Shown piece after piece: positions 8,935-17,936 of a stretch of 64,000 nucleotides of DNA (position 1 is its first letter; each line of letters starts with the position of its first letter). The notes below the pieces were generated by a model, which saw only the letters and a program-made list of their open reading frames with translations, was not told the DNA's origin and searched no databases. The position numbers were made by a program, and so were the translations under genes. The DNA is taken from positions 1 to 64,000 of the forward strand of contig NZ_UGOD01000006.1 in NCBI RefSeq assembly GCF_900461525.1, in the 5' to 3' direction. The stretch comes from Legionella busanensis. GTDB taxonomy: Bacteria; Pseudomonadota; Gammaproteobacteria; Legionellales; Legionellaceae.

Positions 8935-9587
8935 ATATAACTTAGAACCTAACTTTCATACTAACTAAGATTATTCGGTGAAGCATTTATTAGGGCTCAG
9001 CATATATGATTACTAACCTAGTAGGTAAGCCAAGGTCCAAGTATACTTTCCTCTTATTATGAACTATGCCATAAAATAAATTTCACTGAAATAAACTATA
9101 GCACTTTAATGATTCGGGTAATAATATACTTATCTAATTATGGAAGAACTAAAGTAAAGCAAAAAGTCTAGACTTAATTCTATATTAGTTAGGAACTAAT
9201 AAGACCATAAGCGTTATAATCTATAGCGTAAGTCTAAAGAAAAAAATTGAAAGGTTAAGTGATTTGTCTTTCTTTTTTCATTTCTAGCTTCGAGATGTTA
9301 TTGTAAATTTATAATAGCCCTACTTGTTATTCTTTAAAATTAATAGTCACATAAACGACCGGTTATGGAACTACTCCTAATCTACGCTAAAAAACCCGGA
9401 AATCAGTCACTTAACTAGTCATTTTATTAACGTTACGTAAAGATTAATTTTATTTGTTTATGGGACGTACAGCAAGCCAAGAGAAGCTAAATAAAGTTTT
9501 ATTCTCGCGATTTATTTTCAAGTATTGTTTGGAATTTACTTAACTGAACAAATGGTTAGAAGTTAGAGAAGACAATTCTGGCTTAAT
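8935..9587. other. Non-coding, contains a decayed small-gene copy
   Basis: No intact gene was seen. 9171-9281 is a decayed copy of the small membrane-protein gene at 9588-9704 (separate entry), and 9431-9465 repeats a ~34-bp AT-rich segment found at 6404-6437. Confidence 0.5.
9171..9281 (-). pseudogene. Decayed copy of the 38-aa membrane protein gene
   Basis: The segment aligns along its length with 9588-9704 and its leader, including the conserved CTTCGAGATGTTATTGTAAAT-like upstream sequence. The frame opens MKKERQIT, against MKKEGQIT in the intact gene, but then hits TAA, and part of the body is deleted. Confidence 0.55.
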
Positions 9588-9704
9588 TTAATTAAATACT
9601 AATAAAACCAGGAGCGTCAAACCCCACAGCGCAAGGCCAACAAAAAAACCAAGAAATAGTTGAGGAATTTTATTTGGATAAGTAATCTGCCCTTCTTTTT
9701 TCAT
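9588..9704 (-). CDS. Small single-helix membrane protein (38 aa)
   Basis: The ATG at 9704 is preceded by CGGAG at suitable distance. The product starts MKKEGQITYPNKIPQLF and continues as one hydrophobic helix with a FVGLALWGLTLLVLLV core. It follows the 50-aa gene by 15 nt on the same strand, so the two likely form an operon. A decayed relative lies 300 bp to the left. No family was recognised. Confidence 0.5.
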   Translation of the reverse strand: MKKEGQITYPNKIPQLFLGFFVGLALWGLTLLVLLVFN

Positions 9705-9719
9705 TATAACTCCGAGATG

Positions 9720-9872
9720 TTATTGCAAATTGATAACCGAATGATTCTCGTAACCACTTGGCTCTTTGGGTCTACTGTTACTATGAGTATAAACGCCAAA
9801 AGCAAAATAAATAAAACCAAATAAGTATCCTACAATGACTCCCAGATACAACCATGGATTATTGCACTTCAT
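9720..9872 (-). CDS. Small membrane protein (50 aa)
   Basis: The ATG at 9872 is preceded by GGAGAA. The product begins MKCNNPWLYLGVIVGYLFGF, one membrane helix (residues 7-28) rich in Gly and aromatic residues, with a polar C-terminal tail. The same-strand 38-aa membrane gene begins 15 nt after its stop. Two adjacent tiny membrane genes with proper ribosome sites support reality; function is unknown. Confidence 0.5.
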   Translation of the reverse strand: MKCNNPWLYLGVIVGYLFGFIYFAFGVYTHSNSRPKEPSGYENHSVINLQ

Positions 9873-10147
9873 TAATTATTTTCTCCAATATAGATAGTCC
9901 AGATTACAATCTTGATAAGATCATTAACCTTATCAGCAAATTACTAAAAACGGAGTAAAATAGATAGTTTTTCCTTTAAATTAGTAGGATGGTTAGCTCA
10001 GGCTAATCGGTTGTTTTTTGAAGTTAATGTGCTAAATTATATTACTATACAAGCCAGCTAGCTGCCTGCCCGTTAAACAACAATGTAAAATATAAGCATC
10101 ATATAAAATCCTTTAGAATAAAAGGATTAATTATCCTTCTCCACAAG
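9873..10147. other. Non-coding upstream of IS
   Basis: AT-rich with no gene seen. It holds the presumed promoter of the two small membrane genes. A short inverted repeat, ATCCTTTTATTCTAAAGGAT-like, lies at about 10108-10127. Confidence 0.35.
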
Positions 10148-10174
10148 CTTATCCACTATTTTTGTGGATAAGCC
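10148..10174. terminator. Hairpin downstream of the replication-type gene, split by an IS
   Basis: GCTTATCCAC-tatttttGTGGATAAGC forms a 10-bp stem with a short loop. Its right arm includes the TAAGCC that is duplicated at the far end of the IS. Before insertion it would have stood just after the stop of the gene now ending at 11882. There is no obvious T-tract, so it may be a weak terminator or another structured site. Confidence 0.5.
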
Positions 10175-10269
10175 GTCGGTGTCGCGAAATGTTTCGTTTA
10201 AATAAACATCAATAAGAACTATTTTTAACAATAGTTTAAATACTGCAAACAAGCTGCTCTTCCTTTCTG

Positions 10270-10984
10270 CTAAGCAGCTAACGGGTTTGTTATTTTGTTG
10301 TCTAACATACTGCTTTTTGTTTCATTTTCAAGCAACTTTACATTTTTTGGACGCACCTCACCTGCCAGATAGCGGGTCAGTTGCCTGAGATTGAAACCTA
10401 AAACGGAAGCATAGCCAGCACTTAAGGTTGTATTATCGGACTTCATACGACTGCGGCCTAATTGACCGCCACATTTTGCATGACTAATCAGTGCCTCAAT
10501 ACCAGCTCGCCGATTGTGTAAGGCAAGTCGTGTTGCAAAGGACGAGCTTTCTTTGGGCGCGTTAAGTTCTCGCCTTGGACGAGGCAAGTAGATATCAGTC
10601 ACGTTCATCTGAATTAATAACTGCTCATTATCGTAAGCATAATAGCCTTTATCGGTTGCTATCGAATCCAGGGTGTTTTGCCCAAATAGACATGCGTGGG
10701 TATAAAGCACGAGCGGCAAGGATTGAGCATCAGGCATATGAAGGCTAACACACGGACTAACAAACAAAAAGTTGCCGCCAATGCGTCCGAGTTGATAAGC
10801 TCGCCCAAATTCAAGCGTCTTATTAAGTTTGCCTTTATTAAAGCAGGTGACCTCATAAGCATGAAGCGATAAGATGCTCGTATTAGAATGGCCCTCAAAC
10901 AGATGACCATGTAAGCGCTCCAAGAGTAACGCGCCACGCCACCGTAGTTGCTCGACGGCCCGCCTAAGCCTTACATCTTTTTCA
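10270..10984 (-). pseudogene. IS transposase, C-terminal part (frame-shifted)
   Basis: The frame stays open from GTA at 10978 (VTEKDVRLRRAVEQLRWRG) through to 10270 and has no plausible own start at the beginning; a TTG at 10923 is internal. It contains DDE-type regions: ATDKGYYAYDNEQLL, the conserved post-Asp helix, and the late NRRAGIEALISHAK, with a Glu in the expected third catalytic position. It continues the N-terminal part across a one-base frame change at about 10980, so no full-length transposase is made unless frameshifting occurs. Confidence 0.75.
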
Positions 10985-10985
10985 G

Positions 10986-11717
10986 TTACTCATACAGATG
11001 ATTTAAAATAGGGAGCACTGACGCATACGTATCTTGCCATAAACGTTTAAGCACGACTGACACAACCTCTATACTTGCGCCCCGGCGCTTTAGATTAAAA
11101 TAATAAAGCGCTAACTGCTTTAAATAAGACAACTTTACTTGGTAAAGCGCAGCACCGCCATGGCAAAGCTGATTCATGGCTTTGCCCACCCGACTGGCTA
11201 ATATCGCCACTTTGATTAGCAAATTAGTAATCGCCGGATAGGCAATATTGGCCTCTTGGACCGTTGAATCAATATCCAACTCACCAGGATTGGCATACCC
11301 CAGGCGCACCGCTTGTTGACTGATGATATTGGCAATGGCTCGTTGGGTTTCAGGACTAAGTCTTGACCGAAACGCTTCTATCTTCGTGTGATCGGGTACA
11401 TGCCAGTGTTTTAAGTGTCCATAGCCACAAAATAAGCGAAACGCCGCATTGTCACGCACCTGGTGCTCAGTCGCTCTATCCGTTAAATTAAACAGCTGCT
11501 GCAACAGATAAATCCCTAGATGAACGCGGACTCGAAGAGGTCTACCCATCCACCAGCGTCCCCGCTCAGTTCTTTCTAAATCCGGCAGCACTAATTCAAG
11601 CAACGACTCCCAAGGTAAATGTCGTCCTAACCGTACAAGCCGATGATCATCAGCGACCTTAATAACAACCTCGCCTCCGCTTACTTCTTTATCAAACCCA
11701 GCTACATCTAAACTCAT
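10986..11717 (-). pseudogene. IS transposase, N-terminal part (DUF772)
   Basis: This part (243 aa) has the DUF772 region typical of IS5/IS1182-type transposases: RPLRVRVHLGIYLLQQLFNL, then RDNAAFRLFCGYGH, VPDHTKIEAFRSRL and the first catalytic Asp region GELDIDSTVQEANI. It ends LNHLYE-TAA at 10986, and the rest of the enzyme continues in another frame. There is no classical slippery heptamer at the junction, so I regard it as a frameshift mutation rather than programmed frameshifting. Confidence 0.8.
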
Positions 11718-11881
11718 GCTTCTTCTTTTTATAAAACTCGTTACAATAAATGCAATAAAGAGCTTTGTTTTTTAAGCCTGCATGATATAGTCTGCAAAAT
11801 TAAAATCAATAATTAACCCTTACGCCTTTCGACCTGCTCGTCTAGATCATTTCGCGACACCGACTAAGCCTCTCTACTTTC

Positions 11882-13270
11882 CTAAGCAGCTTGATGGACA
11901 TACAATTGATATTCTAATTCTGAAATGTTGTTTTCAAGTTTAATAAGTTCAGTTTGTAAAGATTCGTAAACCTGTTGCTGCCTATCAATTTCTTGATGCC
12001 CTTTTGGTAATAATTCAATTGTTTCGCAGAGCTTTTCAAATTGCTGACTCATACTTAACCTCAAAACATTGGCTTTATCTTGAAGTTGATTTAATTGCTC
12101 TGTTTTTTCTCTACGCCTATCAGGACCTTTTTTAAATGCTGGAGCGAGTTCTTGCTCAAGGGCCATAATATCCTTTGCAAGGACAAATGCTTCATCCTCC
12201 AATTGATTGAGTTGATGTTTGATAGAATCGAGTAAGACTTTTTTATCAATACCCTTCTGTTGCTCTTGTAAAGTCAATTCTAAATATCTTTTTTCACTGT
12301 GGATAGAGCGCTGAATGTTTCCTAATGCGTCTTGCTTTTGTTTAAGCAAACGGTTTTTTTCGAAATGTGAGGTTTTTACAGATAAAGCGTCTTGCTTGTT
12401 TTCCTCAGCCACTAATTTGCCAGATGTCTGTTTAAAGTATTGGCCGTAATCAGCGTGATTATAAAAGCCTTTCGGTGTACGCCAACGTTTTTCACGTAAA
12501 AGCTTAGCAATAATTTGCACCTTATGCGGGATAGTTTCGACATGCTTTAACTGCTGTTGATTTGTTAACGTAAAAATGATTTCCGCAAAGGTTTGTTCAG
12601 GTGCTGAAAACTGAATACCGTGTTGGGTTTGCAAATTAGCCATAGTACCTTTGATGTAATTTTTGCTTTGCTCATCGAGTCGTTCACCAATAAGTGATTC
12701 AATTGCATAACGAGGATATTTGCTGTAATTACCACTCTTTCTCCCTTTTTTATCCCCAAAAAGAATCTGACTAACTGTATTATTAACTAAATTGTTATAA
12801 TCTAGATCTTTATTTATAGATTCTGCCAAAGTGACTTTTTCGATCTCGCCATTCTGAGCTAAAAAAGAGCAATTATTATCGTCGTTAGCGTTTTCGTCGT
12901 GCTTTTTCTCTTTAGATTTTAAAACCTTGGTTTGTAAGATATGAAGTAGTTTTTCAGTAACGCGTATATAAAGTCGCTTGCTCACTTTAAACCCTTCTTT
13001 ATTAGAAGCGCTTAGTTTACAGCGGCGTTCTAGAAAACCTTGGGTAACTAAATCGTGTAGATAGCGGCTTACTGTTCGCTCCGACAATGAAAGTTCACTG
13101 GCCATGCCAGCCAGATTTCGAGTAAACCAAATTTGATTATCACCCAGTGTATACGTAGAGAGTTGCCACCAGTACAAGCACTTATCCAAAAAAATTGCTT
13201 TCTTATGACTATTGGTTAGCTCTACCAGTTTATCAAAGTGGGCATGAAAAATTGAGCAAACGTTCCCCAT
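11882..13270 (-). CDS. Winged-helix replication/partition-type protein with coiled coil
   Basis: The product (462 aa) starts with a winged helix of the kind seen in plasmid replication proteins: FTRNLAGMASELSLSERTVS, then RYLHDLVTQGFLERR at residues ~50-85. A low-complexity Lys/Asn linker follows, then a globular middle ending KRWRTPKGFYNHADYG, then a long predicted coiled coil from ~290 to the end. The protein encoded at 20326-21354 has the same plan (winged helix, WQTPPGL block, coiled coil). It is divergent from parA across a 500-bp regulatory gap, as expected of a replication or maintenance module. The exact role is not proven. Confidence 0.6.
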   Translation of the reverse strand: MGNVCSIFHAHFDKLVELTNSHKKAIFLDKCLYWWQLSTYTLGDNQIWFTRNLAGMASELSLSERTVSRYLHDLVTQGFLERRCKLSASNKEGFKVSKRLYIRVTEKLLHILQTKVLKSKEKKHDENANDDNNCSFLAQNGEIEKVTLAESINKDLDYNNLVNNTVSQILFGDKKGRKSGNYSKYPRYAIESLIGERLDEQSKNYIKGTMANLQTQHGIQFSAPEQTFAEIIFTLTNQQQLKHVETIPHKVQIIAKLLREKRWRTPKGFYNHADYGQYFKQTSGKLVAEENKQDALSVKTSHFEKNRLLKQKQDALGNIQRSIHSEKRYLELTLQEQQKGIDKKVLLDSIKHQLNQLEDEAFVLAKDIMALEQELAPAFKKGPDRRREKTEQLNQLQDKANVLRLSMSQQFEKLCETIELLPKGHQEIDRQQQVYESLQTELIKLENNISELEYQLYVHQAA

Positions 13271-13400
13271 AGATAATTTCCTTATCTTTGTTGTTTTTTT
13301 AAGGGAACAAGACTAAAATAAAAAATGAAATTAAAAGAACTATCGGTCGAATGAAGTTCTTTATATATTTAGCCTCGTTCTCGGAGCTAATTTATGATGA

Positions 13401-13439
13401 GGTTATAGAGAGTGATCAGACTTTCTATAACCTTTTTTT
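13401..13439 (+). terminator. Rho-independent terminator
   Basis: A 9-bp perfect stem, GGTTATAGA (13401-13409) and TCTATAACC (13424-13432), is followed by seven T residues. No + strand gene ends here, so it may end a short untranslated RNA that runs against the replication-type gene's leader. Confidence 0.65.
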
Positions 13440-13714
13440 ATCCCTCAATATTTTTCATTTAATTATCCTTTTTATTTGGTTATATATCTTTTTATATTTA
13501 CCTGTATTACTTTAAATAATACTCAATACGAACAATGCATACAAATTATTTTGGACTGTAATTCCGTTTAGATCAAGACATTTTAAAAAAATATTAAAAA
13601 ATGTAATTGTTTAGTAGATTATTGATTAGGCGTAGTTTTTTAGCCTTTTAAATACTTAAATAAGTAAGACTATAAATTAATTTATAACATTTGAAACGAA
13701 ACCAAAAAAATTAC

Positions 13715-13729
13715 TCAATACAGTATTGA
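13715..13729. promoter_or_regulatory. 15-bp palindromic operator candidate upstream of parA
   Basis: TCAATAC-A-GTATTGA is a perfect 7-1-7 palindrome 70 bp before the parA start. Its left half with flank (TACTCAATAC) recurs at 13520-13529. It is consistent with a binding site for ParA, ParB or the neighbouring HTH protein; inferred. Confidence 0.45.
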
Positions 13730-13799
13730 TAAATATTGACTCTTATCCTTACCTAAGATAAATTTTCATATGAAAGAAATAAAAAAGTGGAGTAATTTA

Positions 13800-14747
13800 A
13801 TGAAAAGAAAAAAGCCGAAAGTTTTAGTGGTTGCTAATAATAAGGGCGGCGTTGGCAAGAGTTTAATAAGCCAGTTAATTTCAACTTATATTGCTTTCAA
13901 GAGAAATAAAAAAGTACTGGTTCTTGATTTTGATCCCCAAGGAAATATGTCATATAGATTTCTTCGTGATACACGTATAAGAGATATGTCAAACTATAAG
14001 CCTCCTTTACACCCAGATTATGATCCTAATGATCCAGAAGATGAAGGTTGGGACGGACGTTCTTCTGCTTTAGATATGTGGACAGAAAATCCTGTCGTCC
14101 CTTATCCTACAGACTTGGAAAACTTAGAAATATTACCTAGTGATGCTGGATTAATAAAGGATATTGAAGCGTTCGAATATGGCGATAGTTTAGAAAGTAT
14201 TGTTCAGCGACCATATGATTTTTTCGCCATGGATGAGTTTATAAATTGTGGATATGATCTTATTCTTATTGATACTCCACCAGCTAAAGGGCCGTTAACG
14301 CAAAGTGCAATTCGAGCAGCTACGCATGTGTTAATTCCTTTAGAATTAAGTAATAAATCCCTTCAAGGGCTTGCTGGAATGGTTGATCTAGTGAATCGAC
14401 AAAATATATATAGGCCTACTAACGCACAGGCAAAGATTATTGGTCTATTAAAAAATAAAGTAGATTATAATAAGCGAACTCCTCAATCTCGCATTATAGA
14501 TACAATAAAAGCTAACCCAATGCTAGCAAAATTACTCATTGAAGATATTGAAATACACGATTCTCCAAGAGCGGTTGATATTGACGAGGATCAGGCGCCC
14601 ATTACAGCCCCCTATACAGAATTGAAGGATAACGATCGATTTGCAATTGAAGCAGTCGCATTAGGTGAGTTTGTTTATAAAAAAGTATTAGGAGAAAAAG
14701 ATTATGTCGCTCAAGAAGAAAATAATCACAAAATCGCTTACATCTAA
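13800..14747 (+). CDS. parA: ParA-family partition ATPase
   Basis: The product (315 aa from 13800) has the deviant Walker A NNKGGVGKS typical of ParA/MinD ATPases, then VLVLDFDPQGN (Walker A'), and LILIDTPPAKG (Walker B). ParA forms dynamic polymers or gradients on the nucleoid that move ParB-bound DNA. An in-frame ATG 30 bases earlier exists, but GTGGAG sits 6-7 bases before the ATG at 13800, so I choose that start. The reading frame overlaps parB by 44 nt, a tightly coupled operon. It marks the maintenance end of the conjugative element. Confidence 0.9.
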   Translation: MKRKKPKVLVVANNKGGVGKSLISQLISTYIAFKRNKKVLVLDFDPQGNMSYRFLRDTRIRDMSNYKPPLHPDYDPNDPEDEGWDGRSSALDMWTENPVVPYPTDLENLEILPSDAGLIKDIEAFEYGDSLESIVQRPYDFFAMDEFINCGYDLILIDTPPAKGPLTQSAIRAATHVLIPLELSNKSLQGLAGMVDLVNRQNIYRPTNAQAKIIGLLKNKVDYNKRTPQSRIIDTIKANPMLAKLLIEDIEIHDSPRAVDIDEDQAPITAPYTELKDNDRFAIEAVALGEFVYKKVLGEKDYVAQEENNHKIAYI

Positions 14748-15840
14748 TAAGATTAATAAACCTGATACAATAACCAGAGCAGGTATAACTGCTAATTTGA
14801 AATTTACAAGAGGCAAACAGCTAATTGAACAGGATCCATTTATTTTGATTCCAGATCCATATAATCCTAGGCCTGGGGAAGTGATTGATGATCAGTGGTT
14901 GAGAGAGAAGTTGTTTATTGGTAGTGATAAATCACTTTGCAGGATTTTAGATGAAACAGGAGAGTTTTATATTCCTGAATTTTCTCAATTAGATACAGAA
15001 CCAAATGAAAGCATCGAAGATAGTTATAATTTTTTAAGAGAGCTGGCATTTTCGATAAGAACAGATGGTTTGATTGAACCTATTGAGATATTTTTAGCTG
15101 ATCGACATAATGATCCAGATTATTTTACAAACTTAAATCTAGAATATGGATATGTAATTTTAGAAGGTCACCAAAGACGCCTTGCAGCAATGATGGCCGG
15201 TGTTCAAACAGTAACATGTATAGAAATTACTGATGAAAGCATGCTTGCTAAACTCAAAGTTAAACATCGTAAACTTAGAAGGCAACTATCAGAAAATAAC
15301 TTAAGAAAAGGTTTAACTGTTTCCCAAAATTTTCAAATATTTCAACAGCTACTATCTGATGAAGACGTAAAACAACTTAAAAATAAAGAGTTATCTTTAA
15401 TTATTGGATTAGGAGAGGGAATTGTTAGTGCATTACGGACTATTTGTTCCAAACCAGAAAATTATCCTCCAATTCTATTTTCTAAAATAAGTGACAATAA
15501 ACTTACATTTAAAATGATACGTACGTTAGCGCCTAAAACTTATAAAGAAATTGAATCAGCTTTGACGGAATCTAATGTTTCTCAAAAACAAATAGAGAAA
15601 AAGGTAATTAAGGCCCGTGGTAGACAGGGTGGCGCTAGTAAAAAGTATGCAACATTTAGAATAAGTGTTCAAAGCGAAGCTGATTCTTTACAACAATTCC
15701 TTTTATCAAGATTTCCAGAAATCGAGCATATCGAGGAGCAGACCTCAGCTTATAAAAACCTAGAAAATATTCTAAATAAGATTAAAGAAATAGCTCTAAA
15801 AAAATATCATGCCCCAGAGCATGATACGTTAACTAATTGA
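14704..15840 (+). CDS. parB: ParB-family partition protein (ICE/PFGI-1-like)
   Basis: The product (378 aa) has the ParB N-terminal nuclease/CTPase-like region with LEGHQRRLAAMMAGVQTV (ParB box II) at residues ~150-170, and a central helix-turn-helix around residues 215-265. The C-terminus is basic. The start ATG at 14704 has AGGAG upstream and lies inside parA. ParB binds parS sites and activates ParA. No classical 16-bp parS was found by eye. Such parA-parB pairs occur in PFGI-1-class integrative elements as well as plasmids. Confidence 0.85.
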   Translation: MSLKKKIITKSLTSNKINKPDTITRAGITANLKFTRGKQLIEQDPFILIPDPYNPRPGEVIDDQWLREKLFIGSDKSLCRILDETGEFYIPEFSQLDTEPNESIEDSYNFLRELAFSIRTDGLIEPIEIFLADRHNDPDYFTNLNLEYGYVILEGHQRRLAAMMAGVQTVTCIEITDESMLAKLKVKHRKLRRQLSENNLRKGLTVSQNFQIFQQLLSDEDVKQLKNKELSLIIGLGEGIVSALRTICSKPENYPPILFSKISDNKLTFKMIRTLAPKTYKEIESALTESNVSQKQIEKKVIKARGRQGGASKKYATFRISVQSEADSLQQFLLSRFPEIEHIEEQTSAYKNLENILNKIKEIALKKYHAPEHDTLTN

Positions 15841-15898
15841 AAAATAATAAAAAAATATGACTTTTTGATTTTTTTGATTATCTTGAAAATGGTGACTT

Positions 15899-16378
15899 AT
15901 GATACAAAAACGAAAAAGTAAAAAGTTATTCTTCCAACCACCTCAAAAAAAAGAAAAATGGCTTGTATGTATAAGATTTCCAAAAGATATAAAGGAAAAA
16001 CTTCGACAACAGGCCGAAAAAGATTATAAGGGAAGAGGAAAACAGTCCTTGCTAATTGAAGATGCTGTTAATTATTATTTGTATACGCTATCAGATATAA
16101 AATGGGCGGATTATGAAAAAGATTCAGATTACGCAGAGCTAATAGATGATATTTTTGAAGGTCTAAATCAAGCCCCTTTAGAAGGCGCTACCCAGGTCTT
16201 TTTCTCTGAAGAAACAAAAAATAGAATACTAGAAATAGAGAAAAAGATAAAATTAACTAAGCCGTTAATGAAAGATGTAAGAACCGGACTGATCAGAAAA
16301 GCAGTATCTATTAGATTAAGTTTGGGCGATAAAGCATTTTTTGATTCTATTATGAATATGGATAGTATTAAAACATGA
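15899..16378 (+). CDS. Ribbon-helix-helix-like protein, unknown
   Basis: The product (159 aa) follows parB by 58 nt on the same strand. Residues 20-60 (KWLVCIRFPKDIKEKLRQQA, then KQSLLIEDAVNYYL) look like a ribbon-helix-helix strand and helix pair, suggesting DNA binding. The C-terminal half has a second similar-looking segment, QVFFSEETKNRILEIEKKI then IRKAVSIRLSLG. It may be a third partition component or a relaxosome accessory. The ATG at 15899 overlaps the TTATG of the leader; the ribosome site is weak. Confidence 0.55.
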   Translation: MIQKRKSKKLFFQPPQKKEKWLVCIRFPKDIKEKLRQQAEKDYKGRGKQSLLIEDAVNYYLYTLSDIKWADYEKDSDYAELIDDIFEGLNQAPLEGATQVFFSEETKNRILEIEKKIKLTKPLMKDVRTGLIRKAVSIRLSLGDKAFFDSIMNMDSIKT

Positions 16379-16745
16379 AAATATGGTATTAGAGCGAACG
16401 AAATATAGAATAATAATAGTTAAATTTTATGAATTAATAATAATGTTCATTAGTAAGCATGTTAATACCACTTAGTAAGTGATGTAATCAATTAAAGTTA
16501 AGTCTATTAATATTTGAAACAGATTGAAAAATTAATTGGCCCTACTATGCTACGAAATTAAAAGTTATTATAGATAACAAGTTTTTTATAATAAAAGCTC
16601 TTAACTTAGAAATAGTTTCTTTCGAAGTTAAAGAAATATTAATAACAGGTTATAGTTTTTTTTGTATTAGAGGATAGTATCAATTAACAAAAATAATGAT
16701 AATAAATTTGAGGAACAGCTGATTAAATCTGCATTAATAAATAGG
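16379..16745. other. Non-coding, AT-rich
   Basis: No gene, repeat or clear terminator was recognised between the RHH-like gene and the amidase gene. It is likely just leader sequence. Confidence 0.35.
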
Positions 16746-17936
16746 ATGGAGATTAAGCCAACACAGAAAGGTCGATTAGGTGGTCTTAAATTTGCTGTAA
16801 AAGATGTTATAGATGTCAAAGGTTATAAGACTGGATGTGGTAATCCTAAATGGTTAAGTCAGCAATTGATTAGTAAAGAGCATGCAGTTTGTGTTAAGCG
16901 GTTATTAGCAAATGGCGCATCCTGTATTGGTAAATCAGTGTTAGGAGAATTTTGCTCAGGTTCCACGGGAATTAATCATTTTTATGGTATGCCATTGAAT
17001 CCGAAGGCACAAGATAGAGTACCGGGAGGATCGTCAAGTGGTTCTGCATCTATTGTTGCATCAGGAGAAGTAGATTTTGCTTTAGGTACTGATTCTGCTG
17101 GCTCAGTAAGAGTTCCAGCAAGTTTCTGTGGTATCTATGGGATGCGCCCTTCACATGGCATTATTTCAATGTCTGGCGTAAAAATTTTTACTCCCAGCTT
17201 CGATACAATTGGTATCTTTTCAAGAACGATGGACATTATAGCGCTTGTTTTTGAAGCATTAATAGAAATTCCAATTGAAAAATATTGTGGAAAAGTTACA
17301 AATTTTTATATTTTGGAGGATCTATTTGATTTTGTACCTATATATCAGCGAAAAATATTTTATCAATTCATTTACGAAAGTTGTGAAATTTTAAAATTAC
17401 AACCTACGTTTATTAAACTAGTAGATATACATATCGATGCAAATAAACCTGATATTGGGATAGGAGATTTATTTAAAAAAATTTTGTGTTCAGAGATATG
17501 GGCTACAATTGGAAGCTGGATCAAAAAAGAAAAATTACAGTTTTCTAAGACGACTTATGTAGATTTTAGTTTTATGGAAAATATTGATAAAACAACATTA
17601 TGGACGGCATTTAATAGAAAAGAGTTATACTTTACAAAGTTAAATGAATTACTATCTCTTGGTAGTTTAGTGTGTATACCAAGTTCTCCTGATGTAGCAC
17701 CATTTAGAGAAAAATTTTATAACAAAGTTAATGAATTCAATTATGAAAAATTAAGACCTCTGATAGCTTTATCAGGGTTAGGAAAACTTCCTCAAATTAA
17801 TATTCCTTTAGAAGTTGATACTTTACCACCTTTAGGAATATCTTTATTAAGCGGTAATAATCAAGATAACTTTTTAATACAATCAATTAAAAAAATAATT
17901 GATGGGAAGCCTAGCTTTTTTTTGAAGAAAACTTAA
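16746..17936 (+). CDS. Amidase signature family enzyme
   Basis: The product (396 aa) carries the Ser-cisSer-Lys triad of amidase-signature enzymes: Lys19 in KFAVKD, the cis-Ser in PGGSSSGSA (residues 93-101), and the nucleophile Ser120 in TDSAGSVRVPAS. Members hydrolyse carboxylic amides (indoleacetamide, aryl amides, Glu-tRNA amidation). It is shorter than the usual 450-500 aa and has a divergent middle, so the substrate is unclear. It converges with the transporter gene, and the two 3' ends overlap by 26 nt. Confidence 0.85.
   Translation: MEIKPTQKGRLGGLKFAVKDVIDVKGYKTGCGNPKWLSQQLISKEHAVCVKRLLANGASCIGKSVLGEFCSGSTGINHFYGMPLNPKAQDRVPGGSSSGSASIVASGEVDFALGTDSAGSVRVPASFCGIYGMRPSHGIISMSGVKIFTPSFDTIGIFSRTMDIIALVFEALIEIPIEKYCGKVTNFYILEDLFDFVPIYQRKIFYQFIYESCEILKLQPTFIKLVDIHIDANKPDIGIGDLFKKILCSEIWATIGSWIKKEKLQFSKTTYVDFSFMENIDKTTLWTAFNRKELYFTKLNELLSLGSLVCIPSSPDVAPFREKFYNKVNEFNYEKLRPLIALSGLGKLPQINIPLEVDTLPPLGISLLSGNNQDNFLIQSIKKIIDGKPSFFLKKT

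Larger units (their letters stand above)
10175..11864 (-). mobile_element. Insertion sequence, DUF772/IS5-IS1182-like, 1690 bp
   Basis: The ends are a perfect 17-bp terminal inverted repeat GTCGGTGTCGCGAAATG (left 10175-10191, right 11848-11864). TAAGCC flanks both sides (10169-10174 and 11865-11870), a 6-bp target duplication showing recent transposition. It carries one transposase split in two frames on the minus strand. Its GC content is higher than its surroundings, which supports an outside origin. Confidence 0.85.
13271..13799. other. Divergent regulatory gap between replication-type gene and parA
   Basis: AT-rich with no gene seen. It holds a strong + strand hairpin-T terminator (13401-13439), two copies of TACTCAATAC (13520-13529, 13712-13721) and a 15-bp palindrome (13715-13729). 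It plausibly contains both promoters and perhaps an origin or centromere. Confidence 0.5.

Noticed and set aside
10978-10992. Programmed frameshift in the IS transposase
   Set aside because: No slippery heptamer or clear downstream structure at the junction; a simple indel explains it.
14748-15898. parS centromere sites around parB
   Set aside because: No 16-bp TGTTnCACGTGnAACA-like palindrome was found; the 15-bp palindrome before parA is reported only as an operator candidate.
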